Shown: positions 8,763 to 16,965 of the stretch, one piece after another | How the letters are laid out: each line of letters opens with the position of its first letter | Position numbering within the stretch: position 1 is the stretch's first letter | The notes under the pieces: generated by a model | The model's input: the letters and a program-made list of their open reading frames with translations, nothing else | What the model was told of the DNA's origin: nothing | Databases searched by the model: none | Position numbers and translations under genes: made by a program | Source of the DNA: Gardnerella vaginalis | GTDB lineage: Bacteria; Actinomycetota; Actinomycetes; Actinomycetales; Bifidobacteriaceae | Length of the DNA: 64,000 bases | NCBI GenBank assembly: GCA_946997215.1 | Contig: CAMPUL010000002.1 | Span: 1-64,000 of the forward strand | Direction: 5' to 3'

Positions 8763-9044
8763 CTACTCAGTAACAGCCTTCTTAAGCAAAGAACCAGCAG
8801 AGATTCTAACACCGTAAGATGCAGGAATCTTAATGGTTTCGCCAGTACGTGGGTTGCGGCCAGTGCGCTCTGCGCGCTTTACGCGCTCAGCGGAGAACAG
8901 ACCAGTGAGCTTCAATCCTTCGCCAGACTGTAAAGCCTCAACGAACACATCCTGGAATGCGTTGACAGCGGCCTCGGCCTGTGCCTTGGTAAGGTTGGAC
9001 TTCTGAGCGATCTTCGAAACGAGATCAGACTTGTTGTATGCCAT
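8763..9044 (-). CDS. hup: DNA-binding protein HU
   Basis: 93 aa HU-type histone-like protein that bends and compacts DNA as a dimer. The body (NKSDLVSKIAQKSNLTKAQA) and the DNA-contacting arm with GRNPRTGE at residues 62-69 are typical. The ATG at 9044 is chosen because AAAGGATG lies just upstream on the minus strand; the frame is open 12 codons further but that part has no family similarity. Codon use (AAG for Lys, CTC, GGC) is visibly more biased than in neighbours, as expected for an abundant protein. It is a monocistronic gene ending at the shared terminator. Confidence 0.96.
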   Translation of the reverse strand: MAYNKSDLVSKIAQKSNLTKAQAEAAVNAFQDVFVEALQSGEGLKLTGLFSAERVKRAERTGRNPRTGETIKIPASYGVRISAGSLLKKAVTE

Positions 9045-9193
9045 ACAAGCATCCTTTGTGTTAGGGGCCTTCTCTTCCAAAGACCACTTTCATTCATAGA
9101 TACTAGTACATTTTCCCTACAAATGCGCGGTTTTTCAGCGTTTTATTAAGATTTTTTTACGATTTTTTACTTTTTTTAGTGAATAAAGTACAT

Positions 9194-9238
9194 AAAAACC
9201 GCAAAAATGACCTATATAGGCGTATTTATGCGGTTTTT
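9194..9238 (-). terminator. Terminator of the flippase-like gene
   Basis: AAAAACCGCA (9194-9203) pairs with TGCGGTTTTT (9229-9238), with an inner CCTATATAGG palindrome at 9211-9220. Read on the minus strand it follows the stop at 9287 and ends in a T-run. Confidence 0.65.
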
Positions 9239-9286
9239 AACTAAATATATTCTTTTTTGATTTGTTAAATTTACACTAACTTGTTA

Positions 9287-11722
9287 TTAGATTAATCCCT
9301 TATTGCTAAGACTTTTCATTGCAAACGCTCCGATTGGTATTCGTAACCAATAGAACATAAGACGGTAAAGAAGAGTTGCAGATAATGCGATTGTTGGAGG
9401 AACACCAACCGAAGTGAATGCAAAAGTCAAAGATGCTTCAACGGCTCCCAATCCGCCAGGTGTTGGAACAGCAGATCCTGCAGTGTTTGCTACTAAGAAC
9501 AGCAGAACTGTTTCCCAAGGGTTTGCGTAGTATCCAAATGCCAAAAGAGCAACCCAATATCCTAGTCCTGTTGCAAAAACAAGAATCAAACCGCCCAAAG
9601 TGCCGTTAAAAAGCTGTTTTGGTTTAGTTACAAGTTCTTTTATCTGTTTGCCATAATCGGAAAGAATAGGAAGATATTTTTTGCGTATAAATTTGCGAAT
9701 AGGAGTAATTGCCATAAACGCGCATAGGATTATAGTAACAATTCCTATTACTGTAATAAGCATATGTGTAGGAATCATTCCAGATAGAAGGTTCTTGCCA
9801 GTAAAAATTCCAACGCTAAATATAACAAGAGCGGTTACTAGCGATTGCAAAAGCCATACTGCGCTTGTAATCGCTGTTGCTTGAGATGTTGAACTACCAT
9901 TTTTCTTTATAAGTTGCATGTTTACAAACGCAGGCCCTACTCCAGCTGGCATAGACACGGCAGTAAAGCCCGAAGCTGCTTGAGATGTAAATAAAACACC
10001 AGCAGTTGGCTTTGAATCATCCATAAAAGACCCGAGTGTAATAGAAGACCCAACCCAAGCAAGCATGCTGCACGCAAAGCAAGCAAAGACCATTATGCTA
10101 TCTGCTTTTTTAAGCGCAAAAATAAATTCTTGCGGATGCCATTGCGTAACAATAGCCGAAATTGCTGCAATAATAAGGATTAAGCTAACAAAGAATCTAA
10201 TATTAAAGCGTGCTAAGCGTACAGTGTCGTAGTCTTCTTCGTTGTTAAGCGTGCAAACTTTTTTGCTAATCTCATTTTTAAGATCTTCAAAAAGCTTTTT
10301 GTTGCAAGAAGAAAGTGACCTTGTAGACGCTGGAACGGCCGCTTTTTGAATAAATGGCAGAATTTGCGCAACCTTATATGCGCCCCAAACGTTTATTGCT
10401 GACTCAACAGCAGTTTTTGCATCAATGCAAGACGCGATTATTGTTAAAAGTTGAACTTTATCTAAAGCAATATTAGTTGAATCACTAGCAACATCGCCAT
10501 TTTGCCAACCTGCAATTAGGGGAGTGCCATCTTCTAGTCGCGCAAGCGATTCTGGACCTATTCTTCTGTGCGTAATACCTCTAGAGTTTGCAATATCAAG
10601 ATATTGCATAAGTCTTTGAGCGTCTTTAGCTGTAAGTGTGTTTAGATTGCAAGGAACAAGAACATTGCTAGTATGAAATACCATTATTGATGATTTTTCT
10701 AGGTCTGTTACTCCATACACGTTTGCTGTAGCAAGATGCAAGTTTCTAAGAGCAAGTAGCATAGAAAGATGGTGGTGTATTGAGTGCCTTGCAGAACGGT
10801 CTCGTCTAACTGGAATGTCAATTAGCTTAACCCATTGCCATAGCTGATTTAGATACCCAGGCAAATGCACTTGATTATCTAATACAGATATAACGTATCT
10901 TGTTCCGTGAATATCAATCGCATCGTATAGCCTTGAATTTTCAATCAAATCGTCGTCAAGACTAGACTTAAGAACTCCGCTATGGTCGGTTGTTAGCGTT
11001 CTTCTATTAAGCTGAACAAGATGAGTAATGCCAATGTTTTCTAGTGCTTCAACAATGTCTTTGCCCCACGCTCCTTTGCTTTGCGTGCCTTTAATAAACC
11101 GAATTAGTGTTCCAAGGGAGCGTCCAATACACCAAGATGTTAATGCGCCTGTTAGCGAATGCCAAGAAGTTACGATTAATATTGGAGACGCAATTAGCAG
11201 CGCTTGCCAAGATAATTTTACGATTTTGTTATCTCTTCTAGGACCGCTAACAGTTAGAAAAGCAACTAAAACAGCATACATATCTGGCAATAATTCTGTG
11301 CCATGACTATTGGAAATCGAATTAAACGATGCGAATATCGAAGGATTGTTTAGCGTTGTAAGAATGTAGGAAATGTACCATACAAGCGGATATGTTAAAA
11401 GCAAAGTTATTGTTGAAAGCGCTGTATTAATCCATTTTTTTGAATCAATCATTGATACGATTACGCCAGCAACAATTGCGATTGTAAGCGCTTGCTGAAA
11501 AAGAGAAGACGGCAGTCCTTTAACAATCCACTCAATAATTTTTCCAGCGTTTTTTGCATCGTGCTCTACGCCTGCTGTTGTTCCCGAAAAACACGTTGCA
11601 AATAACACCACTGCTGTAGCTACGCCAGCAGATACGATTGAGTAAATCAAATCTGCCCAATTGCGAACTAGCTTAGGCTCAACGTCGTTAATAACTAAAT
11701 CATCTTTTACTTGCGATTGCAT
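9287..11722 (-). CDS. LPG_synthase_TM (UPF0104) flippase-like protein with pseudokinase-like domain
   Basis: 811 aa integral membrane protein in three parts. Residues ~20-205 hold several helices; ~215-500 is a soluble domain; ~510-811 is the lysylphosphatidylglycerol synthase transmembrane (UPF0104/YbhN) domain, recognised by the ending ANTAGSAVPTPGGLGAVEAS and GVPPTIALSATLLYRLMFYW. In MprF this domain flips aminoacylated lipids; here no DUF2156 catalytic domain follows. The soluble part resembles a degenerate kinase: GITHRRIGPESL (residues ~382-393) sits like an HRD loop, followed by DGTPLIAGW where DFG would be. Catalytic residues look absent. Head-to-tail upstream of it on the minus strand is purB's end, 59 bases away, so separate transcription is likely. 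Confidence 0.82.
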   Translation of the reverse strand: MQSQVKDDLVINDVEPKLVRNWADLIYSIVSAGVATAVVLFATCFSGTTAGVEHDAKNAGKIIEWIVKGLPSSLFQQALTIAIVAGVIVSMIDSKKWINTALSTITLLLTYPLVWYISYILTTLNNPSIFASFNSISNSHGTELLPDMYAVLVAFLTVSGPRRDNKIVKLSWQALLIASPILIVTSWHSLTGALTSWCIGRSLGTLIRFIKGTQSKGAWGKDIVEALENIGITHLVQLNRRTLTTDHSGVLKSSLDDDLIENSRLYDAIDIHGTRYVISVLDNQVHLPGYLNQLWQWVKLIDIPVRRDRSARHSIHHHLSMLLALRNLHLATANVYGVTDLEKSSIMVFHTSNVLVPCNLNTLTAKDAQRLMQYLDIANSRGITHRRIGPESLARLEDGTPLIAGWQNGDVASDSTNIALDKVQLLTIIASCIDAKTAVESAINVWGAYKVAQILPFIQKAAVPASTRSLSSCNKKLFEDLKNEISKKVCTLNNEEDYDTVRLARFNIRFFVSLILIIAAISAIVTQWHPQEFIFALKKADSIMVFACFACSMLAWVGSSITLGSFMDDSKPTAGVLFTSQAASGFTAVSMPAGVGPAFVNMQLIKKNGSSTSQATAITSAVWLLQSLVTALVIFSVGIFTGKNLLSGMIPTHMLITVIGIVTIILCAFMAITPIRKFIRKKYLPILSDYGKQIKELVTKPKQLFNGTLGGLILVFATGLGYWVALLAFGYYANPWETVLLFLVANTAGSAVPTPGGLGAVEASLTFAFTSVGVPPTIALSATLLYRLMFYWLRIPIGAFAMKSLSNKGLI

Positions 11723-11763
11723 AGTACACCGTTTATTTATTTAATAGTTATTAATGTTTAATA

Positions 11764-11795
11764 AGTTATTGAACAAAATAGTTATTGAATAAAAT
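11764..11795. repeat. 16-bp tandem duplication over the purB stop codon
   Basis: AGTTATTGAACAAAAT (11764-11779) and AGTTATTGAATAAAAT (11780-11795) differ at one base. The purB stop (11782-11784, minus strand) is in the second copy, and the last purB codons come from it. Confidence 0.88.
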
Positions 11796-13224
11796 CCACC
11801 AAACGTGATGCAATTCCAGTATAAGATTCTGGAGTAAGATTTTTTAGCCTACTTGCAGTTTGAGCATCGAAGTTTCTAGAAGATATAAAATCTTCAACAT
11901 CTTGTCTAGAAATACTATGACCACGCATAAGCTCTTTAACTTGCTCGTACGGCTTTTCCATTCCTTCTACACCAGCAATCTCTTGAGCACGCATAGCAGT
12001 TTGGATTGGCTCTCCAAGAACTTCCCAATTGCTATTAAGCTCTTCGCTCATCATTTGCGTGTTTGGATGAATCGACTTTAAGCCGCCAAGAAGATTGTTC
12101 AAAGCAAGAAGAGCGTAGCCGAATGCGGATCCAACGTTTCTTTGAGTAGTGGAATCTGTTAAATCGCGCTGCCATCGGCTCTCGGTAAGTGTTGCGCAAA
12201 GTGTGTCTAAAAGTGCGCAAGAAATCTCTAGATTTGCTTCCGCGTTTTCAAATCTAATAGGGTTCACTTTATGAGGCATTGTGGATGATCCAGTAGCGCC
12301 TTTAACAGGAACTTGCACAAAAACGCCGCGAGAAATGTACATCCACACGTCTACTGCAAGATTGTGAAGAATGTGATTAATGTGACTTACAGTGCTATAA
12401 AGTTCCGCTTGCCAATCGTGGCTTTCGATTTGCGTTGTAAGAGGATTAAAGCAAAGCCCCATTCTGTTTTCTACGAATTCTTTAGAAACGCTAAGCCAAT
12501 CAACATTAGGGAAAGCAGCAAGATGAGCACCAAAAGTTCCAGTAGCGCCATTTATTTTTCCAAGATACTCTTGGCAGTTAAGGTGTTTTAGCTGGCGATT
12601 TAGCCTATAAACAAACACAGCAAGCTCTTTACCTAAAGTTGTAGGAGTTGCAGGCTGGCCGTGAGTAAGCGATAGCATTGGCATATCTCTATACTCTTGC
12701 GCTTTTTGAGTTAAGTAATCAACAATAGCTTTCAAATTTGGTCTATAAACATTTTCAACAGCGTTCTTTACGCAACGCGCTATAGAAAGATTGTTTATAT
12801 CTTCGCTTGTGCAAGCAAAATGAACCAATGTTTTAAGATTGCTAAGCTGGGTTTTATGCCCTAATACTTGTTCTGCTTTGTCTAACTCGTCGTCAATATA
12901 GTATTCAACAGCTTTAACATCGTGATGTGTAACAGCTTCGTGAGCAGCATGGCGTTTTATGCCTTCTGCTCCAAAGTTTTCTGGGATTGCGCGCAAATAA
13001 TCGCATTCCTCGTCTGTTAAAGGCTTTACGCCATCTACAATCGTCTTAAAACCGTTTCCTTTATAACCGTTTGCTAGAAGAATCATCCATTCAACTTCTA
13101 CACGCATGCGCTCGCGGTTTAATGCTGGTTCGCTTAAATATTCTACAAGGCTTGCGGTTTGGTTGTGGTATCTTCCATCTAGAGGAGTTAGAGCAATAGC
13201 AGGGCAAATATCAGTAAGCTTCAT
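11782..13224 (-). CDS. purB: Adenylosuccinate lyase
   Basis: 480 aa member of the fumarase/aspartase superfamily that cleaves SAICAR to AICAR and adenylosuccinate to AMP. The superfamily signature GSSTMPHKVNPIRFENAE is present, as are the N-terminal LTPLDGRYH and the central SLTHGQPATPTTLGKE motif with the catalytic His region. Length and the LDGRYH start match the longer E. coli-like PurB group. ATG 13224 begins the conserved protein; no strong ribosome-binding site is visible. It stands apart from the main pur cluster at 39584-49779 and from purEK. Confidence 0.95.
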   Translation of the reverse strand: MKLTDICPAIALTPLDGRYHNQTASLVEYLSEPALNRERMRVEVEWMILLANGYKGNGFKTIVDGVKPLTDEECDYLRAIPENFGAEGIKRHAAHEAVTHHDVKAVEYYIDDELDKAEQVLGHKTQLSNLKTLVHFACTSEDINNLSIARCVKNAVENVYRPNLKAIVDYLTQKAQEYRDMPMLSLTHGQPATPTTLGKELAVFVYRLNRQLKHLNCQEYLGKINGATGTFGAHLAAFPNVDWLSVSKEFVENRMGLCFNPLTTQIESHDWQAELYSTVSHINHILHNLAVDVWMYISRGVFVQVPVKGATGSSTMPHKVNPIRFENAEANLEISCALLDTLCATLTESRWQRDLTDSTTQRNVGSAFGYALLALNNLLGGLKSIHPNTQMMSEELNSNWEVLGEPIQTAMRAQEIAGVEGMEKPYEQVKELMRGHSISRQDVEDFISSRNFDAQTASRLKNLTPESYTGIASRLVDFIQ

Positions 13225-13288
13225 ACCTTAAAGGTTACAGCATGGCATGAAACTACTAACTTTTGAGCGTTGCTATTTTACTTTTGTG

Positions 13289-14923
13289 CTAGTGCTGCAT
13301 AACTCCTTGCCATAACGTTGTCTCTTCTAATTTTCCGCTTAATATCTTATTAAAATGCGATTCTTGAGTTCTAATTTCTTTAGATGCAAGTTGGTGAGCA
13401 TCCGCATATGCTGCTTGATGATAGTTCAAATCGTGCGTGAGTGTTCCTTCTTCTGGCACATTTTTTACTAATATTCCGTCTTTTTCAAAAATATTTTTTG
13501 GTCTGCGATTTGTGTTGCGGTTTGTGTTGCCAATCTTATTACGATTTTGTTTAGAGACATTTTCCTCATCTTCTTCTTTTCTTTTAATTCGATTAGCGCT
13601 TTTACTTGCCACTGCTTTACTTGCCACTGCGTGAATCGTAACCCAATTATTTCTGCTCGGATTACTTGCTCCGTCTAATGTTGGAACAAGTTCATCTTCC
13701 ATTTCTATGCTCGTAACCCAAGTTTTGCTTGGAATTGCGTGGTTTGCTATTGGAGACCCAGCAGTTACAACGTGTTTTATGTTGTATTGTTTTGAATAAT
13801 CGCTAGCAATTCCTGCAGCTACAATTCCGCCTTGAGAATGTCCAACAAGAACAACGCTATCGTTTGGTTTAATGCCGCTTTTCTTCATTGCTTCTACAAC
13901 CATTCTTGTGCTGTCTGCGTTCATTCTTACGCTTTTAGAACTGCTCATAACCTCTGCATTTTGAGGCCATCCAAAAGGAGATTTTGGCTTACCGTCGGTT
14001 CCAGGTATTGTAACAAGCCAAGACGTGCTACCGTCTTTTTGCCTAAAACGTTGAATTGCTATTGTTGCAGCATCTGGATTTGTTTTTGGCGGGTGCACAG
14101 AAAGATTTCCGCTAGAAAGGTTGTTAAGATTTTCAAGCGCTTGACCAATATTATTTCCTTTATGGAGGAATATTTTAGATTGTGCGTTTTCAGGCAAAAC
14201 TAATTTTGTTACTTTAAGATTGTTCCCTTGGTTCGCATCGTTGATTTTTGAGCTAAACATGCTTAATGCGCTTGCAAAAGTGGAAACTGGTGCTTTTGAA
14301 TGTTTTACATCGTTCTTTTCTTGAATGCTAGAAAAAAGACGAATAGGGATTCCAGTTACGGGGTTTATTAGAAAATGTTTAGAAAAGCCTCTAATAAATC
14401 CTTGTTGAATAGGAGCTGTTGCGTGGCTCCACTTAGAAAAGTTTTTCATGCCACTTTTTTGAGTCATGTCTAAAATCGCGCTGAATCCTACGCTTGCAAA
14501 GAATGGTACTGCAGCAATAGGGAAGATGGTAGTTCCAATCGAAACAAGGTTATCTAAGGTTTCTCTATTTTTGTATTCTGCTTGAGAATATAAGTTATTT
14601 GCTCTGACTATTAGATTTGCTAATTCACTAAGATTGTTAGACATTGATTCGCATTGGCTTGACTTTATTCTGCATTCATCTGGATCTAGAAAGTCTTGTA
14701 AAGAAGATTGGTCAAAGCTTTCACTAAAACAATTATTTTGGCTTTGTACAAGAGCTGCTTTTTGGCTTTCGATTTGCATTGCAGTTTGCATCCAACAGGC
14801 GCTTAGTGAGTGAAAATCGTTTGATAGTTCGCTTAGTCGTGCAGCTTTTGTTCTATACGCGTTAGAATCAGCAACGCTAAGAGGTTTGCCGCCAGTTATT
14901 GTGGATTTTACTCTCCAAGGCAT
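13289..14923 (-). CDS. Large protein with WXG100-like N-terminus and alpha/beta-hydrolase domain
   Basis: 544 aa. Residues ~10-120 are helical and resemble a WXG/LXG-type helical hairpin (with SACWMQ near 41-46); a hydrophobic stretch lies at ~130-152; residues ~280-510 form an alpha/beta-hydrolase with the nucleophile elbow VLVGHSQGG (Ser363), a likely acid in EMEDELVPTLD (Asp410 or Asp417) and a His in TLTHDLNYH (His497/502). Residues ~435-475 are a basic, Asn/Arg-rich insert containing in-frame tandem duplications. The start ATG (14923) overlaps the upstream stop as TAATG, with GGAGGT inside the last codons of that gene. Best reading: a lipase/esterase-like effector or surface enzyme co-translated with a WXG100-like partner. 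Confidence 0.72.
   Translation of the reverse strand: MPWRVKSTITGGKPLSVADSNAYRTKAARLSELSNDFHSLSACWMQTAMQIESQKAALVQSQNNCFSESFDQSSLQDFLDPDECRIKSSQCESMSNNLSELANLIVRANNLYSQAEYKNRETLDNLVSIGTTIFPIAAVPFFASVGFSAILDMTQKSGMKNFSKWSHATAPIQQGFIRGFSKHFLINPVTGIPIRLFSSIQEKNDVKHSKAPVSTFASALSMFSSKINDANQGNNLKVTKLVLPENAQSKIFLHKGNNIGQALENLNNLSSGNLSVHPPKTNPDAATIAIQRFRQKDGSTSWLVTIPGTDGKPKSPFGWPQNAEVMSSSKSVRMNADSTRMVVEAMKKSGIKPNDSVVLVGHSQGGIVAAGIASDYSKQYNIKHVVTAGSPIANHAIPSKTWVTSIEMEDELVPTLDGASNPSRNNWVTIHAVASKAVASKSANRIKRKEEDEENVSKQNRNKIGNTNRNTNRRPKNIFEKDGILVKNVPEEGTLTHDLNYHQAAYADAHQLASKEIRTQESHFNKILSGKLEETTLWQGVMQH
13601..13630. repeat. In-frame 15-bp perfect tandem repeat in the hydrolase gene
   Basis: TTTACTTGCCACTGC occurs at 13601-13615 and 13616-13630, coding AVASK twice. 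A related 12-13 bp repeat (TTTGTGTTGC) at about 13510-13530 encodes the NTNR repeats. Confidence 0.9.
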
Positions 14924-15174
14924 TATTTACCTCCATAGTTAAGCATCGATCTAAAAGTAGAATTAGCGTTAATAAAATCACAGTCAACAAAACTAGTGTT
15001 AACAGAGCTTATTTGGCATGCTTGTCTAGCAGTTTTAGCCATCTCTTCGTTAAACGCGTTTGCGGCTCTTCCGTGCCAGTCTTTAAGAGTGTTGGAGTGT
15101 GCTTCGCTAAGCACGCTGTTAGAGCATTGTTCTGTCCTTTCTAACAGCCACTGGTAGTCGTTAAATATGTGCAT
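14923..15174 (-). CDS. WXG100-like small protein
   Basis: 83 aa from the ATG at 15174. It carries a Trp-X-Gly motif (WHG, residues 33-35) in a hydrophilic helical context (TLKDWHGRAANAFNEEM), which is the signature of WXG100/ESAT-6-like type VII secretion partners, although it lacks the typical MSxFxVD start. The frame is open upstream with GTG 15189 and TTG 15201 as other possible starts; none has a clear ribosome-binding site. It overlaps the large hydrolase gene by one base (TAATG) and supplies that gene's GGAGGT. Five cysteines are unusual for the family. Likely forms a complex with the hydrolase's N-terminal helices (inference). Confidence 0.6.
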   Translation of the reverse strand: MHIFNDYQWLLERTEQCSNSVLSEAHSNTLKDWHGRAANAFNEEMAKTARQACQISSVNTSFVDCDFINANSTFRSMLNYGGK

Positions 15175-15307
15175 ACAAACATTACACACAATGTTTTTCA
15201 AATAGTCACGAAAATTCTTGCAATGTGGTTAAAGGCTATAAGCCTTGAAATATAAGGATTTTGTGTTTTTGATTTATTTTTTATTTTGATTTTATTTTTA
15301 TCGCAAT

Positions 15308-15931
15308 CTACCAAGGCTTATTACTGGAATCTTCTTTTTTAGAAGACTTAGTTTTTTCATTCTTGTTTGATTCGTCTTTAGTGGAATCATCGCTATTTTG
15401 ATCTGATTGATTTTGCGAATTTTGGCTAGAATCGCTTTGATTATTTTGCTTTAGCAAGTCTTGAATCTTACTTTTTTGAGAATTGCTTAAGCTTGATTTA
15501 TTAGATTTTTCTTGCGCTTTGTTAGGCATATTTTTGCGATTATTTTGGCTTGTTTGCGCATTAGAATTCGTATCTTTTTTATCTTGGTTAAGCTGGTTTT
15601 GCAAGCTTTTAGTAAGCTCTTTAGATATTATTGCGTTATGATTAATGCTCTTTAATAAGTGTGGCATTAAAATTGTGTAAGGCGATTTTGCTTCGTTAAA
15701 TTGGTCATCAACTTGCTTTTGAGAAACAACCAACGTTTCTTTATCTGAATCAACTTTTTTAGATGCGTTTATGTTGTTTATAAGACTTTTTGTAGCAGCA
15801 TTATACGTTGATTCTGCTTTAAGATTAGTTGCAATTAAATAGATTGAGACCATGCATAGAAATATAACAATAGAAGATATTGCAATAATAGAAAATCTTA
15901 GGAACGACTTAGGTGTGATTTTGCTAATCAT
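15308..15931 (-). CDS. Single-helix membrane protein with Ser/Asn/Gln/Lys-rich tail
   Basis: 207 aa, last gene of the moxR-VWA operon. A basic N-terminus (MISKITPKSFLRF) precedes one helix at residues ~12-34; residues ~40-115 are predicted helical and hydrophilic; residues ~116-207 are low-complexity Asn/Gln/Ser/Lys/Asp ending in NKPW. In bat-type operons the equivalent position is often taken by a TPR protein (BatC/BatE), but no TPR is visible here. ATG 15931 overlaps the preceding stop (ATGA) and has GAGGAAGC upstream. The tail would be extracytoplasmic if the N-terminus is inside. Function unknown. Confidence 0.7.
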   Translation of the reverse strand: MISKITPKSFLRFSIIAISSIVIFLCMVSIYLIATNLKAESTYNAATKSLINNINASKKVDSDKETLVVSQKQVDDQFNEAKSPYTILMPHLLKSINHNAIISKELTKSLQNQLNQDKKDTNSNAQTSQNNRKNMPNKAQEKSNKSSLSNSQKSKIQDLLKQNNQSDSSQNSQNQSDQNSDDSTKDESNKNEKTKSSKKEDSSNKPW

Positions 15932-16965
15932 ATAAGCTTCCTCGACTTTGTAATCCAGCATGCCAATTCCCAAAGAATTAATACACTTGCAAGAATAGCA
16001 AACGGCCAAACGATTGGCTCAGGCCTAAGCCTTGGTTTAACAGTGTTGTTTTGTCTCCATTGTTTAGAAAGAATCTTTTTTGCTTCTACGCCAATAGAAT
16101 GGTCTTTACTAGAATCAATATATTTTCCACTAAGCTCGTCTGCAATATTCTTAAGATTTCTTGAATCCATTTTAGATATTCCAGGCTTTTTTGTAGAAGG
16201 GTCAATAACCCATTTTTCAGACTGTTTTATAGAAGAATCAGTTACATTAATATCGTCTAAATTATCTAACTTAGTGCTTTTATTTGGTATTTTTCCGCCA
16301 TTTTTAGAGCCAACACCAATTACGTAAGCATGATTTATGTAGCCGCGCAAAGATGAGAATGTTCTTCGCTTTCTGCTAGTAGTTTCTTCGCCATCGCTAA
16401 TCAAATACAAAACAGTAACATCTTGCGGATGAGCGTCGTGAATTGCTTTAGTGGCAAGAAGAGTTTTATCTAAAGGCGCGTCTAAGCTAGTTCCATTTGA
16501 AACTCCAACAGGCTCTGTGTTAATAGTGTTAACCCAATTTTCAATGGCATTTGCGTCTGGAGTTAGAGGAACGTCAACACTAGAAGATGCTCCAAATCTG
16601 ATTGCGCTAAAGCTTGCGTTTGCGTAATTATTCGTTACTTGCTTGATTATTTGCTTTGCGCTGTTAAACCTAGTAGTGAGATTGTTGTTTAAGTCTTTAG
16701 AATCATTAACGTTCATAGAGCCAGTAACATCTAAAACAAATATTACGTTTGTAGCGTTAAGAGAGCGTTGAAAAGTGCTTCTCATAATGCATGGGCATAA
16801 TGCGCAAATCGCAAGCAAAACGCATATTAAAACTCTGCGAACACGCATATAAACAGTTTCATCTGTGCTATAAGAGTTGCGTTTTAGAGGGAAAATCTCA
16901 AATAGTGCTAAAACAGCAAGAATTGCAATTAAGATTAACGAAATCCAACTAAAATATATTCTCAT
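15928..16965 (-). CDS. Membrane-anchored VWA-domain protein (BatA/BatB type), second copy
   Basis: 345 aa. Two N-terminal helices (~7-25 and ~43-62), then a von Willebrand A domain beginning NVIFVLDVTGSMN (residues ~73-85) whose MIDAS metal site reads D-x-T-G-S, where DxSxS is usual; later parts include TSLDAPLDKTLL and DVTVLYLISDGEE. A C-terminal helix (PFAILASVLILWELACW) ends the protein, as in Bat proteins. ATG 16965 overlaps the upstream stop (ATGA) and has AAGGAT upstream. Such VWA proteins are known partners of MoxR AAA+ ATPases, which remodel or load metal onto them. Confidence 0.83.
   Translation of the reverse strand: MRIYFSWISLILIAILAVLALFEIFPLKRNSYSTDETVYMRVRRVLICVLLAICALCPCIMRSTFQRSLNATNVIFVLDVTGSMNVNDSKDLNNNLTTRFNSAKQIIKQVTNNYANASFSAIRFGASSSVDVPLTPDANAIENWVNTINTEPVGVSNGTSLDAPLDKTLLATKAIHDAHPQDVTVLYLISDGEETTSRKRRTFSSLRGYINHAYVIGVGSKNGGKIPNKSTKLDNLDDINVTDSSIKQSEKWVIDPSTKKPGISKMDSRNLKNIADELSGKYIDSSKDHSIGVEAKKILSKQWRQNNTVKPRLRPEPIVWPFAILASVLILWELACWITKSRKLI

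Noticed and set aside
9287-11722. Considered as full MprF
   Set aside because: The C-terminal DUF2156 catalytic domain is absent; the protein ends with the UPF0104 membrane domain.
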